Shown one piece after another: positions 13,301 to 25,128 of a stretch of 64,000 nt of DNA. The position numbers were made by a program, and so were the translations under genes. Positions within the stretch are counted from its first letter, which is position 1. Every line of letters begins with the position of its first letter. The DNA lies in contig NC_058160.1 of the NCBI RefSeq assembly GCF_020080835.1, positions 5,955,515 through 6,019,514 of the forward strand. Reading direction: 5' to 3'. The stretch comes from Cotesia glomerata. Its lineage: Eukaryota; Arthropoda; Insecta; Hymenoptera; Braconidae. The notes beneath the pieces were generated by a model that had not been told where the DNA came from, ran no database searches, and worked only from the letters and a program-made list of their open reading frames with translations.

Positions 13301-13801
13301 AAATGTGTCTCAGAGGTGAAATGAGTGGTGAACGCGCTGAATGGAACACAAGTGGTAAATCTTCCCAAACATCAATAATATATCGATACTGCCATTCTAA
13401 TACGTGGTATCTCACAAAATTTGACATATTGACTCTTTTTGAAAAATAGAATCACAACAATATTACGGAAGTCATATTAAAAATTTAAGGGTCAAATAGT
13501 TTAATAACTATTTTTAAATAAATATTTTTATCCGTTAAATCCCATTTAATCAATGTTAAAAATGAAATGTTTTTACTGTCTGCTGTAAAATTTTCTAAAT
13601 GTGGGATATGACGTTTTAGAATGGCAGTATCGATATCTATCGAAACTATTTGATTATTGGGAACGACAAGTTAAAATTGTTGACTTTATTTCAGATCTCA
13701 TGGCTCGTTTAGCTTGGATAAATTGGGAAAATCTGGGCGTTAATCCAAACCGACGTTCGTCTCTTACCACGCTTACTTTCACTACTGACAATTTAAATTG
13801 A
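10356..13801 (+). CDS. Fer2: Fer2 (48-related 2) bHLH transcription factor
   Basis: Class II bHLH factor of the Ptf1a/p48 group, predicted to bind E-boxes in the nucleus as a dimer with an E-protein (Daughterless). Coding exons are 10356-10462, 11008-11186, 11386-11497, 13143-13354 and 13695-13801. Phases join without a break, giving 238 aa. The bHLH is at about residues 120-174: basic region RNAANIRERRRM, then helix 1, loop and helix 2 with PTFPYEKRLSKIDTLRLA. A second conserved block, LAWINWENLGVNP, sits near the C-terminus (about 208-220) and, with the INSAFD...HVPTFPYEKR wording, points to Fer2 rather than Fer1 or Fer3. A Gly run (about 44-48) precedes an acidic stretch. In Drosophila, Fer2 acts in clock and dopaminergic neurons. 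Intron 3 holds a 606-bp transposon. The exon 4 acceptor is a tandem TAGCAG, so one extra Ser is possible. Confidence 0.92.
11955..12027. mobile_element. MITE fragment in Fer2 intron 3
   Basis: A short right-end fragment of the CTTGAATCAAG family: it keeps a CTCAAGAATTTGATCTTG-like unit, the T-run and the terminal CAGTGTA. The left part is not recognisable. Confidence 0.45.
12395..13000. mobile_element. 606-bp terminal-inverted-repeat element in Fer2 intron 3
   Basis: Ends are GCACGACTCAT at the left and ATGAGTCGTGC at the right, with no coding capacity between. A second, almost identical copy lies at 32581-33190. Similarity continues about 20 bases to the left of the first copy into TTTGGAAAATCCAAA (a palindrome), so the true left boundary may be near 12375. 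The two copies differ at only a few sites plus a poly(A) length change, so insertion is probably recent. It ends 142 bases before exon 4. Confidence 0.82.
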
Positions 13802-14042
13802 GTATTAGTGGATGAGCAAGCTAAATTGATTTGTTTTCTATTTATAATTTGCAATGTAAATAATGTATCGGTATCCGAAAAAAGAAAAAAGTTATTGTAA
13901 ACTATATATGCATATATAGTTAACGTGCAATATAAGCAAATTATATATATATAATTATAAATTTCGTATTCGTGTACCTGTATAAAAAGGCGATTTATAT
14001 TAGTTAGTGTAAGTAGAAATTTTTTTCTTTGAATAACATTTT

Positions 14043-14048
14043 AATAAA
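14043..14048 (+). terminator. Candidate Fer2 polyadenylation signal
   Basis: AATAAA lies 242 bases after the Fer2 stop codon, followed by T-rich sequence. It is the first clear AATAAA on this strand after the stop, so it is the likely 3' end. The motif is common by chance in AT-rich DNA. Confidence 0.4.
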
Positions 14049-14406
14049 TGAGATATTAATAAAATTTTCTACACGCTATTTTAGATAGTGATTTATTTCA
14101 AAATTAAACATTTTCTTATTGATTTATTATTTATTTTAGCATGAGCAAGTAATGATTAATATTTTTTTTTAATTGTTTGTGAACACTAGCGCTAGTAACA
14201 TGTTATCTAGAGTTTTCCAGTTTTTTTATTACAAACATTCCCATAAATTAATATTGTTATTTATTTCTTTTTATCAAATATTTTATAATTTTTTTTTGTG
14301 ATTTCCGATGATATTATATTTTTTTTCACACAGAAAAAAAGCATTAATGATAAAAAATAATGCTAAAGTACTGATTTAATTTTTTAGCATAAATTTTAAG
14401 AAATTG

Positions 14407-14629
14407 TAGGGTACGGGCGGGCAAGACGGAGAGGGCAGGTAAAACGAATAATCGTTCCAAAATCGCTGGTCGGTCGATAGAAAAATTTTAGACTGCAATA
14501 AAAAACGATAGGTCTAGTTACATAATTGATTGATAGATTGCAGTCTAAAATTTTTCTATCGACCGACCAGCGATTTTGGAACGATTATTCGTTTTACCCG
14601 CCCTCTCCATCTTGCCCGCCCGTACCCTA
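14407..14629. repeat. Near-perfect 93-bp inverted repeat (hairpin element)
   Basis: The arms 14407-14499 and 14537-14629 match at about 91 of 93 positions, with a 37-nt loop. The outer ends begin TAGGGTACGGGCGGGCAAGA. The arms are much GC-richer than the surroundings. The element sits between Fer2 and the next gene, which share its strand. A foldback MITE is likely; a transcribed long hairpin (siRNA source) is the alternative. Confidence 0.88.
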
Positions 14630-15158
14630 AGGAATTTTATTGAAAACTTTTACATTTAAAAAAAAAAAAAATCAACTATCGGACATTATTCTCCTCTGAA
14701 CAAAATTTATTTACGATCAACATATTCAATTTATTCTAATAATAATTTTTTTAATAAATTTAAAAAAAAAGATTCTAGTGAAAAATTTTTTTCGAAAAAA
14801 AAAAAATTAGATAATCGGAAAAATTGATTAAAAATAATAATTATTTTTTCTTATTATTATAACGGTGGCATATATTTTATTTTCCATCTCCAATTCTCCA
14901 AATCGACTGTTGACATATTAAAAAAAAACATCTGAAATCTAAATAATAGCTATAGACAAAAATTCAGTAAGGCTGAACTAAAAACATTACAGTTTGACAG
15001 TTGATTCAGTGATGAAGGTTATTTATTTACAATAAACTTATTAATACAGCTATTATAATAATTAATTTTAAATTAAATTAAATACTTAGTTATAATTTTT
15101 TTTTGTGAAATAACATAAATTTAAGTGATATCTCACAGCGTTGATATAAATATTAAAA

Positions 15159-17760
15159 ATGGGTTCTAACGTGGAATTGATAATTTTAAATGAACCTCCA
15201 GCACCTAAATTAAACTACATCTATCAAGAGTATGTTCCTACACGAGTAATAGAACTGAGTGATTACAAAACAAAACTAGACCTTCGGCGCGAGTTTAATA
15301 TAGATCATGAGACAGCCGGGACTTCACCAGATTCGTCGTACAAAAAATGTAATTACAATCCTTCGCGATCGTTATTCAATATCGACAATAATGTTGTAGT
15401 TCCAAAATTACCAGCTGGTACGATAATCGTAAAAAAAGAAGATAAAAAGCCCAAATTGCAATCAAGAAATGCCAGCAACATTGAGTCAATAATCGGGAAA
15501 ATAAAATCAATGAAAAAAATGGATAAGACTAAGTATAATTTTTTTATTTTTTTTTTTTATTGATAATATACATATTTTTTAATTTATTATCATTAATTAA
15601 TTGATAAAATAATTTTTTTTTAGGACAGAAGTACAGCGAGTTCCACTGCAAGGTGTAAAGAAAAAAAATGACGATAATTTCTCAAGGTTAAGACTATTAG
15701 CAGCGAAACGCCGCGATTGTCGTAATGATGGTGGGATCAAGAAGAAACAATTGAAGAAATGCAATGTACCTTATATGAATACCAGGTCGATAACTAAAAA
15801 ACTTTACAATGTGGGAGCGGCTTATCAACCGCCAACGGTAAGCGACGAAATGGAGTGGAAAGAATGGCCAGTACACGGAATGCATGAAAGGCCGATTTAT
15901 CATCCACAGGTAATTGGTTTAAGGGATCATTCTGGTTCCAATGCTCAAAAAAAAGCAAATATTCATTATTTTTTTTACACAGGAACTATTATAGATAATA
16001 ATGTAAAAGTTATTTAGCTCAACACATACATTTTTGAATAACACAAAAAATATCTAACTTTATTTATTTTTTTATTTTTTTACATGAATAAACAATGAGT
16101 GAATGGGGCTCCTCCAAAAGTTAGTATGTAGCTGGCGTATATGATAACTTGATAACGAATAATCTAAAACACAAAAACCAAAATTACTTACCTTCAATTG
16201 CATCAGCTACGGAGATTAATATTTATTGATAAATAACACAATGGCGGAAATTAAAAAAAAAAAATAATAAATGAGCCTTTTATTCGCAGTTTTTAGTTCT
16301 AAAAAAATAGTAAAAATCAAAATTTTGATTTGTTTGTAGCTAATGAAATATCTACTACTATGTATAATGTATGGTTTAAATTTCATTAAGATAGGGTCAG
16401 TGGTTCTGGAGATATCATGTACGTAAACCAGAGAAACAGAGTTCTGAGATAGTGTTTAAAGTTTGTTTTATTAATTAAAAAAAAACAAATTTTATCTAAA
16501 GCCAATCCGTGATACCGGCACTATACAAAAGCCCTCCAGCCTTTTTAAAAGTTTAATTTTCTTCCACTCTAACATCCACATAAACATTGTAAAATAATGT
16601 TGCAGTGGTCCGATCACTTAGAAATTTGAACACAATTTTTAGACATATGTACTTTCGACAAATGTAAAAAGAAAATAATTTTTTCAAAAGTTATAAGCCA
16701 GAATGATCCCTTAATTCTTGATTTTTAAAATTAAAATTTTCACTTAAAATATTTCAAAATTTTTTGTAATTTTGAATAGTGACTTAGTCAAATTAGTTCT
16801 TTAAATTATTTAAAAAATTTTTTGTCGTTTCTGCTAAAAAAATTAATAGGTATTTTTACATGAATACAAATTAAAAATTTCATTTTTCAGATCGGACTAG
16901 GAACAGAATTTTTTGGTCGCTGTTTTGTTAACGCAGACAATAATTCCTATAAGCAAGTATCCTCGGCGATTGGGTCTAACATGACGAACAACGAGAACCG
17001 CTGGCTTTGTAAAAAAAGAACTTATTCACGTGATAGAAAAACTAAAAGCAAAGAAGAAAAAACATTCGCTCATTACATGCACGACAGTTTGCACTATGTC
17101 CTGGGTTTCTGTGCTCAAGTAATGACACCGGAGTACAAAACACTGATTAATAAGCAAATAACAAGGAAATCAGAGACTGTAGAAAATATAATTAGCAAGT
17201 CAGAAAATTCAGTTAATTTCAAAGCGCCTCTTGCTTCTTTGAAAGGAAGTACATTTTTTCTACAAGAAGTGAGTTCTACTTCCGGAGAAGTTTCAAAATT
17301 ATCGCCAAATAAATTGTTTATTAATTTCAAGAACATAAAAAATCACGAGAAACTCCAGCAAGCTTTAGAAAGCGGCTCCAAGAACACTCTGATTTTGTTA
17401 AAAACTACGATTCCAGCGGTAAAAAAAGAAACATCAAAAATTGTAAAACCAGAAGCTTCAACTAGTGCAAGAACTGAAAATTTTACAGATGGAATTGTAG
17501 TAAGTGATAACGCATTTCATGGTTATCAAGAAAAATATTTTACTGTTCAAACAAATAAAACGTTTCAAGATACAAATTCTACAGAAGCTAAAGTAGTGAA
17601 TTTCGAATTGTTGAACGGAAATTGGATTAATGAATTAATTGAAGACACTGCCATGATTTATTGCGTTGCTGCTGGTGTTCATCAAGATGACTTGATTAGC
17701 TACATCGATACTCTGGATGCCGATCAATCGATTAATTGGTTAATGTCTAAGTTAGAGTAA
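15159..17760 (+). CDS. Unrecognised protein of 509 aa
   Basis: I do not recognise this gene. Coding exons are 15159-15532, 15624-15909 and 16891-17760, joined at good GT-AG signals with continuous phase. The start is the first ATG after stops, in the context AAAAATGGG. The protein is Lys/Arg-rich and mostly polar, with no signal peptide or membrane segment. The middle exon ends in a block rich in aromatic residues and Pro (MEWKEWPVHGMHERPIYHPQ) that continues across the intron as IGLGTEFFGRCF. Later come a His/Tyr-rich motif (HYMHDSLHYVLGFCAQVM), a long Ser/Lys-rich linker and a compact C-terminal segment (GVHQDDLISYIDTLDADQ). These read as a conserved, probably nuclear or cytoplasmic, insect protein. 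Reading through intron 2 meets a stop at 16015, so intron retention would truncate it. The gene model is fairly firm; the function is unknown. Confidence 0.75.
15910..16890 (+). other. Large intron 2 of the 509-aa gene
   Basis: This 981-base intron separates two halves of what appears to be one conserved block (HPQ / IGLG). It is bounded by CAG|GTAATT and TTTTTCAG. I see no exon or intact repeat in it. Confidence 0.55.
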
Positions 17761-18480
17761 TTATTTTTTTTTAATTTTTCGTAGTTTAAAAATGCTTGAG
17801 CACATTAAAAAAAAAAAAAAAACACTCTTTTCAACTTTAAGACTTAAAATTTTCGTAACTATTACAAATGTTGAATTAATTTTAAATTTAAAAATTTTCT
17901 ACTATTTACTCTTCGCAAAAGTATTTAAAAAGAAAATATTTTTAAAAGTCATGCATTGAAAATATAGAGTGGACAATATTTATTTTTAAAAACTGTAAAA
18001 TCATGAAATCTGTGATGTACAGAAGAAATTGAAAATTTTACTGTTTAAATTTGCGTTTCCATAAGATGCGCTCAAACATTCTTAATATTTAAAAAATTAT
18101 TTGAATTTTTTCTACTGTTAAAAATTTATTCCTTATGTAGTCTTTGTTCATTCATTAAGTTTAATTTATTAAATTCAACTGATTAAATAATAAAAGCTAA
18201 TTGTTTATTTATGAATTAATTTTAATTTTACATCGAGATAATGACATCGATTTATTATTATTCTAATATCAATAAATTATTTTTTATTTAAAATGTCCGA
18301 TTTTTTTAAAAGATCGATTTGATAATAATCTTAAAACTAAAATTCTTAGCACTGAAAAATTTCTAATTCTAACTAATGAATTTTCAAAATTTAAATTTAA
18401 ATTTTAAGTTTGTAAATTATTAAATATATAATAATAATAATAATAACGATTCATTATAAATTTATATTCAAAATATTTTA

Positions 18481-21400
18481 TTATTCTTTATTACGATGCT
18501 TACGACGCTGATATCTGTAAAAAAATAAATAAAATGAAAATAAATATTTGCGAAAAAAAAAAAAAAAAAAAACTTACCTATGGTCAGATTCAATATCTGA
18601 TTCGCTCTGACTTTTATAAGCACTTTTATCTTCACATTCCTCTGAAGTTAAGTTACAAACTTTTGATTTCTTCTTAACTGATTTATTTTTTTCTTTGTCG
18701 TTTTTGAAATCATCTTTCTTTAATCTTTTTCCCTTATTTTTGTCTCTCTGTTTTCGCTTTACTTCAACTTCATCATCCAGATCATAAAACTCTTCGCTAT
18801 CGACTTCTCGATGATGCATTAAAACTCGTCTTTTATCATCCTTGTGGATTTTTTTATTTTTGGACGAAGTGCGCGAGCTAGAAGTAGAATATCCAGTATC
18901 TTGTCTAATATTACTCCTGATTGATTATTTAATAATATTAATGAACTTTAATGCCAAATATTTATAGAAAAAAATCATAAAAGAACCTTAATGAATAAAA
19001 AAACTTACCTTTTATTTCGTGACAAATCTTTAACTGATAGTTCATAAATATCATTTTCTGTAACAGAAAAATCATCATCGGATTCTGATGAATCATCTTC
19101 ATAGTTCCGTCGTCGTTTTTTCGGATGTGAATGTTTGTAGTTATAAACAACATCATCGCGTGATATAATACTGATATTTGGTATTTCGTATTTTTGTCTT
19201 TGTTTCCTTTTCCTCCGTTTCCGCTTGCTTCTGTTTTCACTGTGTACCACACAGAGTCTATACAACTGAAGTAAAATAACCAGAGTATTCTTGCAAGTGA
19301 AAAAAATGTTCATATAACTAACGATACGGTAATGGACAATAATAATCAGACGAAATGCAAGAAACGGAGCATCCTGAAGTAAAATATTGAGAGTTATACC
19401 CCAAGTGTCAATACTGCAACAGCTTGTTTCAGTAGGTACTTTTCTTTTCACTGTTGTCCCCGATGACAATCTCGATTTTCGTGATTTGGTTGCCGTCAAT
19501 ACGACTGTGAATTGCATCAAGGACCATGACCATATGCCCAAAGTCAGATAAACAAGAACGTACTCCTGTCCGATAACATCTTCTTTGAAGGAATCAAAAA
19601 ACTCTATTATGTCTGCGGCTGTTCCGATATAGACAAGCAAAAGCTGGCTCAATTGGTCACGTGTCAAGTCTCCCTTAGGTAACATCCACCGACCAACAAT
19701 TAGTACTAGCATTAAAAATTGCTCTATCAGGGTGACCCATGTTTCTGTTGATATTTGGATATCAGGTAATTTGAAATTGATCGACTGGAAATTAAAATAA
19801 TCTATTGTTATAGTTGATAATATTATTTAGATAAATAATTATGAATGAAAAAAAATAATTATTTATTTAGCTAACGAACCCCAAATATTTTTTCCAAATT
19901 TTTCAAGTCTTCTGCTGCTAAATTACTGATGTCTATTGTTTCTGATATATTTATATTTGTGGTACGTGATTTTAATCGAGTTTCTAGTTTGTCCAGTTCC
20001 AGAAGCCAAATTGCTGGGACGACACTTGTGAGGTAAAGAAACACTGATGGGCAGAACCTGGAATATTTAACATAAATTCTATTATTGCAAATTATATTTA
20101 TATCAAAATCTTTGATTGAAAAATTTTTATTCCTTCAGATTTTTAAGGTAGATCTTTCGCCAAGTGGGTTTATTCGGATTGTTTTTAAATTCGGTCAGGT
20201 TGATCTTCAAATCAATCTGCATCGATTTGTGTGAAATGGAATTTTTGAACAATACACAGAAAAAAAAATGTTCTTCAATCAAGTATATAATTTTGAAGAA
20301 CTTAATATTCTTGATTTGAGTAGAAAAATTCTTGAACTAATAAATTTTTCTTGATTTAAAGAAATTTTGCTTGATTCAAGAATTTTTTGTCTTGATTCAA
20401 GACAAATAACCTCTTCAAAATTATTTTCTTGGTTCAAAAATTTTCTCTCAAATCTAGTTAATTTTTTAACTTCCCGCTAAGAAAATTGAAAATTTTCAAA
20501 AATCGGGAAGTTATTGGTTTTACCCCGTTTTTCGAAAATCGAGTTTTCATCAGATCTCGACGTTTTGAGGTCCTAGGAAGCTTTCCTGACTATTCCCGCG
20601 AGGGTGTCACTATGTCTGTCTGTATGTGTGTGTGTGTGTGTGTGTGTGTAAGTATGTAAACCTCTTATAACTTTTGAACAGTTGAACCGATTTCATCGCA
20701 GTTGGTGCCATTCGAAAGGGCTTCGCCAAACTTAGGTTTCCTGTTAATTTGAACCGATTCGGACCGATAAATTTTGAGAAATTTGGAGAAATCTAAAAAA
20801 AAGTAGGAAAAAAAATTTTTTCTGAAGTGGTTTTTTTGGGATAACTTTTAAACGGCTCAACCGATCGATTCCAAAAACTAATCAGCTCTCAACCTTAAAA
20901 AACCACGTCGATCGCCGCCAATCCGGTCAAAATCGGTTGATTCGTTCGAGAGATATCGTGAACGAAAGAAAACCGAAAAAAGTGTTTTTTCAGAGTTACT
21001 CCGAAATTTCTAGTTTGACCAATTGAAACTTAGAAATTATTTATAAGGCTTAAAAAACTACGTAGAATGCCGCCAACCGCGTAAAAATCGGTTCATTCAT
21101 TCAAAAGTTATTGCGGTATGAACATTCAAAAAATAGTGTTCTATGAAACTTCTATCAGACTTTTGAGCTCAAAGAGCTCAAAAGCATAGAAAAGGTATCT
21201 TTTTGAGCTCGGAGAGCTTAAAACAACACACAGATTGTACTTTTGAGCTCGAAGAGCTCAAAAAAGCGGCCAGGTATTAACGGAATCAGCAGGAAGTTGC
21301 AGGGATGGCCTTTAGGGTCAACCGTTTTCCTAATTTTTTTTTCAGTGTACGGTTACGGAGAATATTAAATTTCAAAGATTTTTTGAGGCTTTTATACTTG

Positions 21401-22396
21401 CACTATACGGGATACCGACCAGTTTATTTGTATATGTGATTATAATTAAGAATCTATTAAGAATAATAAACATTTTTAAAATAGTTAAATTCATAGTTTC
21501 TACATAGTTTTTAAGATATAATTAATAAATTAGTTAAGTATTCGAAACTGCTCATCATTAAAAAATGAATGAGAAAATAATAAATAGCAAAAACGAACGT
21601 ATTTATCGTTTTATAATGTATGTGATCGAATTACTTCAAAGATTTTTATACTCAAAAAATTAAGTTAATTCAGTTTGATTTATAGTGAAAATTGCAATAA
21701 TAATTGTCAGCGAATTCTTGATATTTCTTTAAGAGGACAGCAATGAGAAATAATTTGTTTTACCAATATTAGATTTAAAAGTTTACTAATATCATATAAA
21801 ATAGCAATTAATCTTTTACCTATAATTTTGCATTAGCTAAAACATTGTATCAATCATCAAAATTTGTACTAAACATACGAATGAAATAACTATTCACATA
21901 TTCAAGAGACAATAAAAAATTGAAATTAAGAAAATTCAATTATAAAGGTATTTTTGACGATAAAAAATATAAGTCAAAATAATTATAATCGTTTTCTTTT
22001 ATTCGGAAGTGATGTGACAAAGTGTATAAATTGAGCTGTTTGATCAACGCCACTCAATTTCCGTCTGTCTATCAAAGTCTTTAGAAAAATAAGTACTTTT
22101 ATTGACCCATTTTTATAAGATATAAAAAAAATTGTAAATAGTCCAATAAATATATAATTTGTTTATAAAAAATAGATTTAGAAACAAAACAATTTTATTT
22201 ACCACTTCCATTCTTGGTGTGTTTTTATTGCAATAGTAAATATTCCCTCGAAGAACAATAATACAATCGGTGAACTGAGGTACCAGTAAAAAGGATTTTT
22301 TTTGAAGGACGTCACTTGCCAAATTGCGATAAATCCATGGGATGCAAACAGTAACCGTGTTATCACTGCTTTTATAGTTGATATAAACTTAACCAT
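18481..22396 (-). CDS. TMEM26: TMEM26, multi-pass transmembrane protein
   Basis: Homologue of transmembrane protein 26, a membrane protein of poorly known function. Coding exons on the minus strand are 22396-22203, 20057-19880, 19784-19009, 18916-18578 and 18514-18481, giving 506 aa. Recalled family motifs include ITRLLF (N-terminus), FLYLTSVVPAIWLLEL, VGRWMLPKGDLTRDQLSQLL, GTAADIIEF and LLQLYRL. Hydrophobic segments fall at about 11-30, 36-57, 69-90, 141-160 and several more up to about 300. The human protein is about 370 aa. This one adds a tail of nearly 200 residues, very rich in Lys/Arg (KRKRRKRKQRQK) and then Asp/Ser (EDDSSESDDDF). The exon 2 donor (GTTCGT) is weak but is the only one compatible with frame. 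Intron 1 (about 2.1 kb) holds nested repeats. Confidence 0.92.
20625..20649. repeat. (TG)n microsatellite
   Basis: A run of about 12 TG units inside the nested element. Confidence 0.9.
21161..21264. repeat. Three hairpins at a 40-base period
   Basis: TTTTGAGCTC starts exactly at 21161, 21201 and 21241. Each copy is followed after two or three bases by GAGCTCAAAA or GAGCTTAAAA, so each unit is an inverted repeat able to fold. The spacing of 40 bases between units is exact although the sequence between the hairpins has diverged. Confidence 0.85.
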
Positions 22397-23412
22397 ATTT
22401 ATATTTTACGATGAATATGAATTGCAAATACATTTAACGAGCTTGAATTTGTTAAGCTTTTAATTTTTATTAAATAAATTTTTAAAAATCTAAATTCAAA
22501 TTTTTTGATGAATGATTGACTGAGATTTTTATCGATGCAGAAAATTTTTATGTACTAATAAATAAAATACAAATATTAATTTCACCAGGATGTGTAAGAG
22601 CTGTAGGATTATGAGTTACTGGAGTCGCGATGGAAAGGTAGCCGAAAACTTTCATAGATTGAGGTCAATGTACAAAGTATTTCAAACGAAACGCACACTC
22701 TTTAACCGATCGCAGTTCTAATAAAAAATCTTTTTATTGAATTAAATTTTAGATAGCAATTCTAAACTTTATTTTTTTGAAAAATTTTAATAATTCGTTT
22801 AATAGTTTCGTTTTTATTTTATTAAAAACTGATATAAAATATAAAAGTATATATTTGTATGAAGAATCGTAAGTCTATGCGCGCAGCGTATTAATACAGC
22901 GCATGTCTATCAGAAGTGTTGAATTAGTGTCAAATAGACGAATATGACAGAGAAGTAAGAAATCACGTTGTAATTTTTTAGCATAAAAAATTTATCAGAA
23001 GTACGATTTTAATACCAAGTAAAACACTTTGTCAGATAACTGCATGTCTAAAGTATATATATTTGACCAAAAATCTAGATTTCAACGTTGTGTCATATAA
23101 AACCGTACTTAACTATCATATTATACATATAAATGATACAAAATGCATTCTATTAAAAAGAAAAATTATCTCGGAACTTATGAAAATTTTTTTTTAATTG
23201 ATTAATTGCTGCATGGAAAAATTAGAACTTCTATTAGAACTGGTTACTGTACTGCACAAGACTTAACACGTTGCCAGCAATCTAAGAAAATTTAGTTAGC
23301 ATAAAACTAAGTAATGCGCGCATATGACTCAGTCATGTTCCAAACAGTTAACTTTTTCTTTGAATGTAAACTTATTGCCTAGCATCTGTAAAAAAATTTG
23401 TAACCATGCTGA
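22397..23412. other. Intergenic, upstream of TMEM26
   Basis: No gene or clear repeat is seen. The block at about 22590-22720 is slightly GC-richer and lies upstream of TMEM26, so it could belong to its promoter; no TATA box or other core motif is convincing. Confidence 0.4.
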
Positions 23413-24222
23413 TTAATAGTAAACATTATGTAAAAACTGAAATTTGATTACTATTGGATTACGTTTACTGCAAAATTTATAAGAGCCAAAAAGATCAATC
23501 CCAACACTTTTGTAAGTAGCAGCTAGAATAAAAGTAACATTTCGATTGGAAATTTTTGCTCGGTCAAGTGCTGCAGCAAGTTCAGGTGTCATAACATCAA
23601 TTTTCTGAAGTATTTTTGGTTGAATCAACTCAGTTTCAAAATCAGATACTTGATTTAATGGGTGACTCGAGGCTGTAGATAAATCAGACTGTAGCAATGT
23701 TTATTTTTGATTAGCTAGCATAATATTACTATCAGGTTCATTTTCACCTAAAAAAATCAATTAATTTCGAATAATTAATCATATTGAATTGAAATATTAA
23801 ATAAAAATATACATCTGCCAGCAAGATGTACATCCATAGTGTCTTCTTTGTCTTTTGTGATTTAGATTGATCAATACAATCTATCAATTCAAATCGACTT
23901 TTTGACCTTTGGCCAGCTAAAAACAACTTTTTATCACTATAAATGTATTTTTCAACACTTAATCGAGTTATGTCGAATGAATTTTTGATTCTGTGATAAA
24001 AAATTGTTCCTTTCAATTTTTGTGTGGTAAACTTTCGCTTAGAACTTTTTTATATTTTTTTTCTTCGTTTAGGAATTTGGTAAATTTTCTTATAGCGTGA
24101 TTTTTCCCACCCGTTGAAATACTTGCCTCGAACCACTTGTCTTGAACCTTATCAACTGTTACCCCGAAAAATTGTTTATATGACAATTTACAAACTATCT
24201 TTTGATGAACAAACATACTCAT
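23413..24222 (-). pseudogene. Coding-like debris, possibly transposon-derived
   Basis: Three separate minus-strand frames (24222-24013, 24016-23744 and 23697-23413) read as pieces of a once-coding sequence. Examples are GGKNHAIRKFTKFLNEE in the first and MTPELAAALDRAKISNRN in the last. The last phrase resembles a motif I associate with poorly characterised, repetitive arthropod proteins, but I cannot name the family. The frames do not join, there is no start codon with context for the whole, and stops intervene, so a decayed copy is more likely than a working gene. Confidence 0.3.
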
Positions 24223-25128
24223 AACGTTTTATGTGGAGGAAAGCTCGCGTCCACTAACGCCTTCAGTTTTATGACCAGTAATAGGATTAAGATGAGCCAT
24301 AACTATGATTAACGTAAGATTTTAATGTGCAGTTAATGATAAATTTTTTTGATAAAACTGAATAATTCTGTTGCATCATTCAAAAATCGGCAAAATTGAT
24401 AGTGAGCTGAACTTTAATCTTAAATAGCTTTTAAAGCAATCAGTTTATCAAAAAATCACAAGGTTCCTTTTTTATAGAGCGTTCAATTTCCTACGAAAAT
24501 ACTTTAACGATTTGTTTTTATGATTTTTGGTTGGTGGGTTATAAAAATCAAAAGAAGCAAAAATAATTTTTCCCATGTTATTCTTACAGCAAATCAAAAA
24601 GCGCAATGCGGATCATTTTAACTTAATATTAAAATTAAGAGCTCATCTTTTCACAGGCGCATTTTTATGTCTAAATGAAACTTTTAAACCTGTAACTGAG
24701 AACAAAAAAATGTTCGTTTTTTTGAACCGCCCTAATATTAATATTTCTTTACTATAATAGTATAACATCGATTTTCTGCAAGTAGACGAAGAGTATGAAT
24801 TTGTTTTCGGCTTTACAAAATTTCATCCAGTTGAGGTATTTGAACTGTTTTGTTTTGTGCAAAAAAAAATTGATTTCGTTATTTAGTGCAGTCACACTGA
24901 GCAAAAGATAATAAAACATAAGCGATAATTAAAACGTAAGCAATGAAGAATATAATTTTAACGATGTTATCGTAAATACATATTTGTCATTTAATTACTC
25001 AACTGTGTAAAGTTTTTTCAACAAACCAAATAAAATTTTAAACTTTGGCAGTCGGTCTTCAGCATTAAAACTACAAGCAAGCATTAATATTAACACTTGT
25101 AAAGTTTTCTTTTCAAAAAGCTATCGAA
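24223..25128. other. Intergenic, upstream of the glycoside hydrolase gene
   Basis: No gene or repeat is recognised. A short leader for the hydrolase gene is expected in the last 100 bases; no clear TATA box is seen. Confidence 0.4.

Larger units (their letters stand above)
20468..21330. mobile_element. Element inserted into the MITE tail
   Basis: It begins AACTTCCCGCT and near its right side has AGCAGGAAGTT (21287-21297), an imperfect inverse of the start. It is flanked by TAATTTTTT on both sides (20459-20467 and 21331-21339), consistent with a target-site duplication, though T-runs make the exact length uncertain. It contains a (TG)n tract and, on its right side, three regularly spaced hairpins. 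No protein-coding frame is seen. The type is unknown; a non-autonomous DNA element is most likely. Confidence 0.7.
20253..21349. mobile_element. MITE interrupted by a second element (TMEM26 intron 1)
   Basis: The left end TACACAGAAAAAAAA and about 215 bases of typical CTTGAATCAAG-family sequence run to 20467. The expected right end (TTTTTTTTTCAGTGTA) reappears only at 21334-21349. Between them lies an unrelated 863-base insertion. The left part is close to the intact copies at 6332 and 48264. Confidence 0.8.

Noticed and set aside
21161..21264. CRISPR-like regular spacing
   Set aside because: Only three units, each a hairpin, in an insect intron inside a transposon; the 40-base period does not reflect repeat-spacer structure.
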